Position numbers and translations under genes: made by a program. Shown here piece after piece: positions 6,121-8,713 of a stretch of 8,713 nucleotides of DNA; position 1 is the stretch's first letter, and the number at the start of each line of letters is the position of its first letter. The stretch covers positions 1 to 8,713 of the forward strand of contig JAICTU010000394.1 in NCBI GenBank assembly GCA_025936205.1, in the 5' to 3' direction. This DNA comes from Polyangiaceae bacterium (GTDB lineage: Bacteria > Myxococcota > Polyangia > Polyangiales > Polyangiaceae). Below the pieces are notes generated by a model. It ran no database searches. It worked only from the letters and a program-made list of their open reading frames with translations, and was not told the DNA's origin.

Positions 6121-7602
6121 ATGCGCTTTCGCCCCCTTTCCTCGCCCCTTCCTGCGGCCGTGCTCGTATCGCTTTGGGTCGGCAGTCTCACGGCGGACGG
6201 TCTCGCTGCGGACGGTGTCGCTGCGGACGATCTCTCCGCGGGAAGCGGTGCCGCCGAGCATGCCTCCGCGGCAGAGCCTGCGCGCGCTCCGGTACTGCTC
6301 GCCTTGCGCGGCGACGGCGTGGACGTGGAACGCCTGCGCGCGCTGCTCAGCGATGAGCTGAAGCGCGAGGTGATGCTCGAGCAGGACGCGCGGGCGCGCG
6401 AGGCAGGGGCCGTGGTCACCGTGTCCTACCGGCGCGAGGCGGCGGAGCTGGCGGTGACGTGGGACGCGAGCGGTCGCACGTTGACGCGAGTGATCCCGGC
6501 GCCGAGCACGAGCGATGCGCTCGCCGGCGACGCGGCGCTGCTCGCGGGCAATCTGGCGCGCGAGCAAGTGGAGGACTTGTTGCCGGCGAAGCCCGCGCCG
6601 CCTCCCCCGCCGGCGGCTCCGGCCCCCAGCGGCGCGAGCGAGCCCGAGCGCCGCGCCGTGACCGTCGGGGTCTTCTATCCGCTCGCGTCCCACCATGGCC
6701 ATGCCGAGGTCACGTCGAGCTTCGATCTGAACCTGTTGTATGGCAGGGTCGGCGCGATCGACGGCGCGCAGATCGGCAGCGTGAACGTCGTGAGCCGGGA
6801 GCCGGCCAGCGCTGCTTCCGTGCGCGGCATGCAGATCGGGGTGGTCGCCAATCTGGTCGATGGGCAGAGCCACGGCCTGCAGATCGCGGGGCTGCTGAAT
6901 CAAGTGGGCTCGGGCGCGCGCGGCGCGCAGCTGACCCTGGGCGGCAATTTCACCGCCGGCGAGTTGCACGGCGCGCAGGCCGCACTCTTGTTCAACCGCT
7001 CGGGGGAGCTGCACGGGCTGCAGCTGTCGCCCGTGAACATCGCGGGCGACGTGGACGGCGTGCAGATCGGGCTGGTCAACATCGCGCGGCATGTCCGCGG
7101 CGCCAGCGTGGGCCTGGTGAACATCGCCGATGACATCGACGGCTTGCCGCTCGCGCCCTTCAGCGTGACCCGCACCGGCGGCGTGCACCCGAGCGCCTGG
7201 AGCGGGACGAGCGGGCTCGGCAACGTGGGCGTCAAGCTGGCGACTCGCCACACCTACACGCTGTTCTTCGGCAGCTACCACCGCGATTTTGATCTGGAGT
7301 TCGTGGGCGGGGGCTTCGCCCTGGGCGGCAGCGTGGAGCTGGGGGCAGGTTTTCGTTCCGACCTGGACGTGTGCGGGACCTATCTGGTCGCGCCCGCCGA
7401 GACGACGGACGCGGAGCTCCAGCGCAGCTACCACGAGCAGCTGGTGCAGCCGCGCCTGCGCCTGATGATCGGCTACCGGTTGGCGCAACACTTCGGGGCG
7501 TTCCTGGGCGTCGCCGCCCTGGGCCAGATCCGCTCGGAGCTGGGCTGGGAGCGCGTGAGCGCCAGCGTGGGACCCGAGATCTTTGGCGGAATCGAGCTGT
7601 GA
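6121..7602 (+). CDS. Exported surface/outer-membrane protein with nine QIG-type repeats (LA_2272-like)
   Basis: This is a 493-residue exported protein. The start at ATG 6121 is chosen because it opens a typical signal peptide: MRFRP, then a hydrophobic stretch to about residue 22, with probable cleavage near the AADG repeats at 28-36. The upstream in-frame extension is Arg-rich and unlike an export signal. Residues 56-155 form a small alpha/beta domain. A proline linker (PPPPPAAPAP) follows at 160-169, then a beta-rich region. Residues 214-349 hold nine G-x-Q-I-G-like units (DGAQIG, RGMQIG, HGLQIA through DGLPLA), resembling the surface repeat family named after Leptospira LA_2272. The end (364-493) has alternating hydrophobic strands suggestive of a barrel, as in GGGFALGGSVELGAGF and PRLRLMIGYRL. 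It is probably in the outer membrane or on the cell surface; function is unknown. The stop overlaps the sigma-factor start (GTGA). No good Shine-Dalgarno sequence is visible. Confidence 0.78.
   Translation: MRFRPLSSPLPAAVLVSLWVGSLTADGLAADGVAADDLSAGSGAAEHASAAEPARAPVLLALRGDGVDVERLRALLSDELKREVMLEQDARAREAGAVVTVSYRREAAELAVTWDASGRTLTRVIPAPSTSDALAGDAALLAGNLAREQVEDLLPAKPAPPPPPAAPAPSGASEPERRAVTVGVFYPLASHHGHAEVTSSFDLNLLYGRVGAIDGAQIGSVNVVSREPASAASVRGMQIGVVANLVDGQSHGLQIAGLLNQVGSGARGAQLTLGGNFTAGELHGAQAALLFNRSGELHGLQLSPVNIAGDVDGVQIGLVNIARHVRGASVGLVNIADDIDGLPLAPFSVTRTGGVHPSAWSGTSGLGNVGVKLATRHTYTLFFGSYHRDFDLEFVGGGFALGGSVELGAGFRSDLDVCGTYLVAPAETTDAELQRSYHEQLVQPRLRLMIGYRLAQHFGAFLGVAALGQIRSELGWERVSASVGPEIFGGIEL
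6193..6237 (+). repeat. Three tandem 15-base units at the signal-peptide cleavage region
   Basis: Three consecutive 15-base units begin GCGGAC (6193, 6208, 6223). The first two differ at a single base and the third is diverged. They encode ADGLA-ADGVA-ADDLS just behind the hydrophobic core of the signal peptide, where cleavage is expected. This is a likely slippage expansion that multiplies the A-x-A-like cleavage context. Confidence 0.8.
6760..7167 (+). repeat. Nine degenerate protein repeats, G-x-Q-I-G-x-x-N type
   Basis: Nine units encode residues 214-349 of the exported protein. Their lead glycines are at residues 215, 236, 252, 268, 284, 299, 313, 327 and 341, so the spacing falls from 21 to 16, 16, 16, 15, 14, 14 and 14. 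The best-conserved units read DGVQIGLVNIA and RGASVGLVNIA. Each has the polar-Gly start, the alternating hydrophobic QIG strand and an Asn-containing turn expected of stacked short beta strands. The period is near-regular at the C-terminal end and looser at the N-terminal end. Confidence 0.85.
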
Positions 7603-8237
7603 TCTGCCATATTCTGTTCGACGTGGGGTTCTTCGACCCGAAACTGGCGCAGCGCAGCGAAGCGCCGGTCGATCCCCGCGTGCTCAGCGCCGCGCAGGGC
7701 GACCGCGCTGCGCTGCTCGGGCTGTACCGGGAGCACTTCAGGGCCGTGCGCAGCTTTGCCGAGCGCCTGCTCGGTTGCCCGATGGCCGCCGACGACCTGG
7801 TGCACGAGGTGTTTCTGGCGTTGCCGTCAGCGCTCGGGCGCTTTCGTGGGCAGTGCCCGCTGCAGAGCTATCTGCTCTCGATCACGGTGCGACGCGCGCG
7901 CCAGCACCTGCGCGCAGCCCAGCGCCGGCGCCAGCACGAGGCGCGCGCGGCTGCTGCCAGCGCGCTGCACACCGAGCACGGGCCGGACGCGGACAGCGAG
8001 CGGCGCGAGCTGGCGGCCCAGCTGAGCGCGGCGCTCGACGCGCTCCCGCTCGCGCAGCGCGCGGCCTTCGTGCTGTGCGAGGTGGAAGAACGCAGCAGCG
8101 TGGAGGCCGCGGAGATCCTCGGCGAGAAGCCGGGCACGGTGCGCTCGCGCGTGTTTCACGCCAGGCGGCAGCTGCGCGAGCGGCTGGCGGAGCTGATGCC
8201 CGAGCTGGCGGGCGCGGCGCTGGAGGGCGAGCCATGA
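7599..8237 (+). CDS. ECF-like sigma-70 family RNA polymerase sigma factor
   Basis: This 212-residue protein has the two-domain layout of extracytoplasmic-function sigma factors, which redirect RNA polymerase to a small regulon. The sigma-2 region spans about residues 38-110 and includes the core-binding helix around MAADDLVHEVFLALPSALGRF and the DNA-binding part RARQHLRAAQRRR. A short linker is followed by sigma-4 at about 139-197. There ALDALPLAQRAAFVLCEVEE precedes a helix-turn-helix (EAAEILGEKPGTVRSRVFHARRQL, residues 169-192). GTG 7599 is chosen because it overlaps the upstream stop as GTGA, with a purine-rich GGCGGA 8 bases before it; GTG 7623 is an alternative start. Its stop overlaps the next gene as ATGA. 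Coupling to an envelope protein on one side and a membrane protein on the other suggests a response to a surface condition and possible self-regulation of the operon. The target promoter is unknown. Confidence 0.88.
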   Translation: MICHILFDVGFFDPKLAQRSEAPVDPRVLSAAQGDRAALLGLYREHFRAVRSFAERLLGCPMAADDLVHEVFLALPSALGRFRGQCPLQSYLLSITVRRARQHLRAAQRRRQHEARAAAASALHTEHGPDADSERRELAAQLSAALDALPLAQRAAFVLCEVEERSSVEAAEILGEKPGTVRSRVFHARRQLRERLAELMPELAGAALEGEP

Positions 8238-8713
8238 GCGAACCCTTGCTGGAGCGAGCCACGCACGCGCTGCGCAGCACCACCGTGCCGGGCGACGAGC
8301 AGCTCGAGCGCGGCCTGGAGCGGCTGGAGCGCGCCGAGCGGGCGCGGCGCGCCCCGCGGCAGCGCTGGCTGCGGAGTGTGGCCTGGACCCTGGCGGCGAC
8401 GCTGGCGGGTGCCGGCGCCTGGGCTCACGCCACGGGGCGCGTGCACTGGTTCGAGAGCGCGCCGGCGCCGGCGGAAGCGCCTGCGGCGCGGGTCCCTGCG
8501 CACACGCAGGTGCGGCGCGAGCGCCTCGTCGAGCCGGTGGCCGCGAAGCCCGCTGCCGAGCCCACACCCGTAGAGGCGCCGCCCGTCGAGGAGCTGCCCG
8601 CGCCGCCGCGAGTCTCGCCGCCGCGCTCGCATGCGCGGCCGCCTCTGGCCGCTCCAGCGCCGTGGGGGGCACGGGCGCGCCGGGGCGCGGGGCCGCGACC
8701 AAAAGCGGGGCGC
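8234..8713 (+). CDS. Single-pass membrane protein, candidate sigma-factor regulator (partial)
   Basis: An open frame of 160 codons starts at ATG 8234, overlapping the sigma-factor stop (ATGA), and runs off the window end. Residues 1-45 are charged and helical (RGLERLERAERARRAPRQ) and presumably cytoplasmic. Residues about 46-66 (RSVAWTLAATLAGAGAWA) form one membrane helix. The rest is Pro/Ala/Glu-rich and would lie in the periplasm. A cytoplasmic helix, one membrane pass and an extended periplasmic part directly behind an ECF-like sigma gene is the layout of anti-sigma or FecR-like regulators. No zinc-binding anti-sigma motif (H-x3-C-x2-C) is visible, so this is context-based. The last 17 codons become Arg-rich after a run of six G (8664-8669). 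The neighbouring frame there reads a Gly/Thr/Ala linker (VGGTGAPGRGAATKSGA), so an indel at that run is possible. Confidence 0.65.
   Translation, partial: MSEPLLERATHALRSTTVPGDEQLERGLERLERAERARRAPRQRWLRSVAWTLAATLAGAGAWAHATGRVHWFESAPAPAEAPAARVPAHTQVRRERLVEPVAAKPAAEPTPVEAPPVEELPAPPRVSPPRSHARPPLAAPAPWGARARRGAGPRPKAGR

Noticed and set aside
5944..7491. Long minus-strand open frame (515 codons) opposite the repeat protein
   Set aside because: It is rich in His, Gln, Arg and Ala, follows the antisense of the QIG repeats and has no recognisable features. The plus-strand protein has a signal peptide and coherent repeats.
7371..7598. Upstream extension of the sigma factor frame
   Set aside because: It overlaps the coding end of the repeat protein and is Arg/Pro/Gly-rich. 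The GTGA overlap at 7599 and the start of sigma-2 homology support the shorter protein.
7827..8702. Minus-strand open frame (291 codons) opposite the sigma factor and the membrane-protein gene
   Set aside because: It is almost entirely Ala/Arg/Pro, a mirror of the GC-rich sense genes, which carry clear sigma domains and coupled starts.

Overview
The window looks like chromosomal DNA from a high-GC Gram-negative bacterium, most likely a myxobacterium (Myxococcota, Polyangia-like). Three things point there: strong G/C preference at third codon positions, Ala/Pro/Arg-rich linkers, and the gene types present (a kinase-like protein with myxobacterial wording around the catalytic loop, and a sigma factor coupled to a proline-rich one-helix membrane protein). 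This assignment is inference; there is no rRNA or other marker gene here.

Layout from left to right. (1) Positions 1-1538 are the end of a restriction operon: the last 82 codons of an acidic-tailed gene, probably the McrB-like motor subunit, joined by a GTGA overlap to an intact mcrC-type nuclease gene. (2) Positions 1539-2658 are about 1.1 kb without a convincing gene. This stretch holds several hairpins, including one that can switch between two pairings. (3) Positions 2659-3891 encode an unrecognised 410-residue protein with three internal copies of a short motif and a disordered, acidic and KD-repeat tail, followed by a GC-rich hairpin. (4) Positions 3978-4773 are an MNT/HEPN toxin-antitoxin type pair. 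The HEPN gene is intact, but the nucleotidyltransferase gene reads in three successive frames, so it is frameshifted (or mis-sequenced) once or twice. (5) Positions 4797-5816, minus strand, encode a degenerate Ser/Thr kinase-like protein (a pseudokinase). (6) Positions 5817-6120 are a divergent spacer with a cluster of TGCGTG half-sites and a TGTCTC dyad. (7) Positions 6121-8713 are an operon of three genes coupled by 4-base overlaps: a secreted or outer-membrane protein with nine short QIG-type repeats, an ECF-like sigma factor, and the start of a single-helix membrane protein that may be the sigma factor's regulator.

The left part (McrBC, HEPN/MNT) has the character of an accessory defence region, and mcrC uses noticeably more A/T-ending codons than the 410-residue gene. 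The right part looks like resident envelope and signalling genes. The points most worth checking are the broken antitoxin next to an intact HEPN gene, the pseudokinase facing the repeat-protein/sigma operon across a motif-rich spacer, and the three-fold motif in the unknown 410-residue protein.
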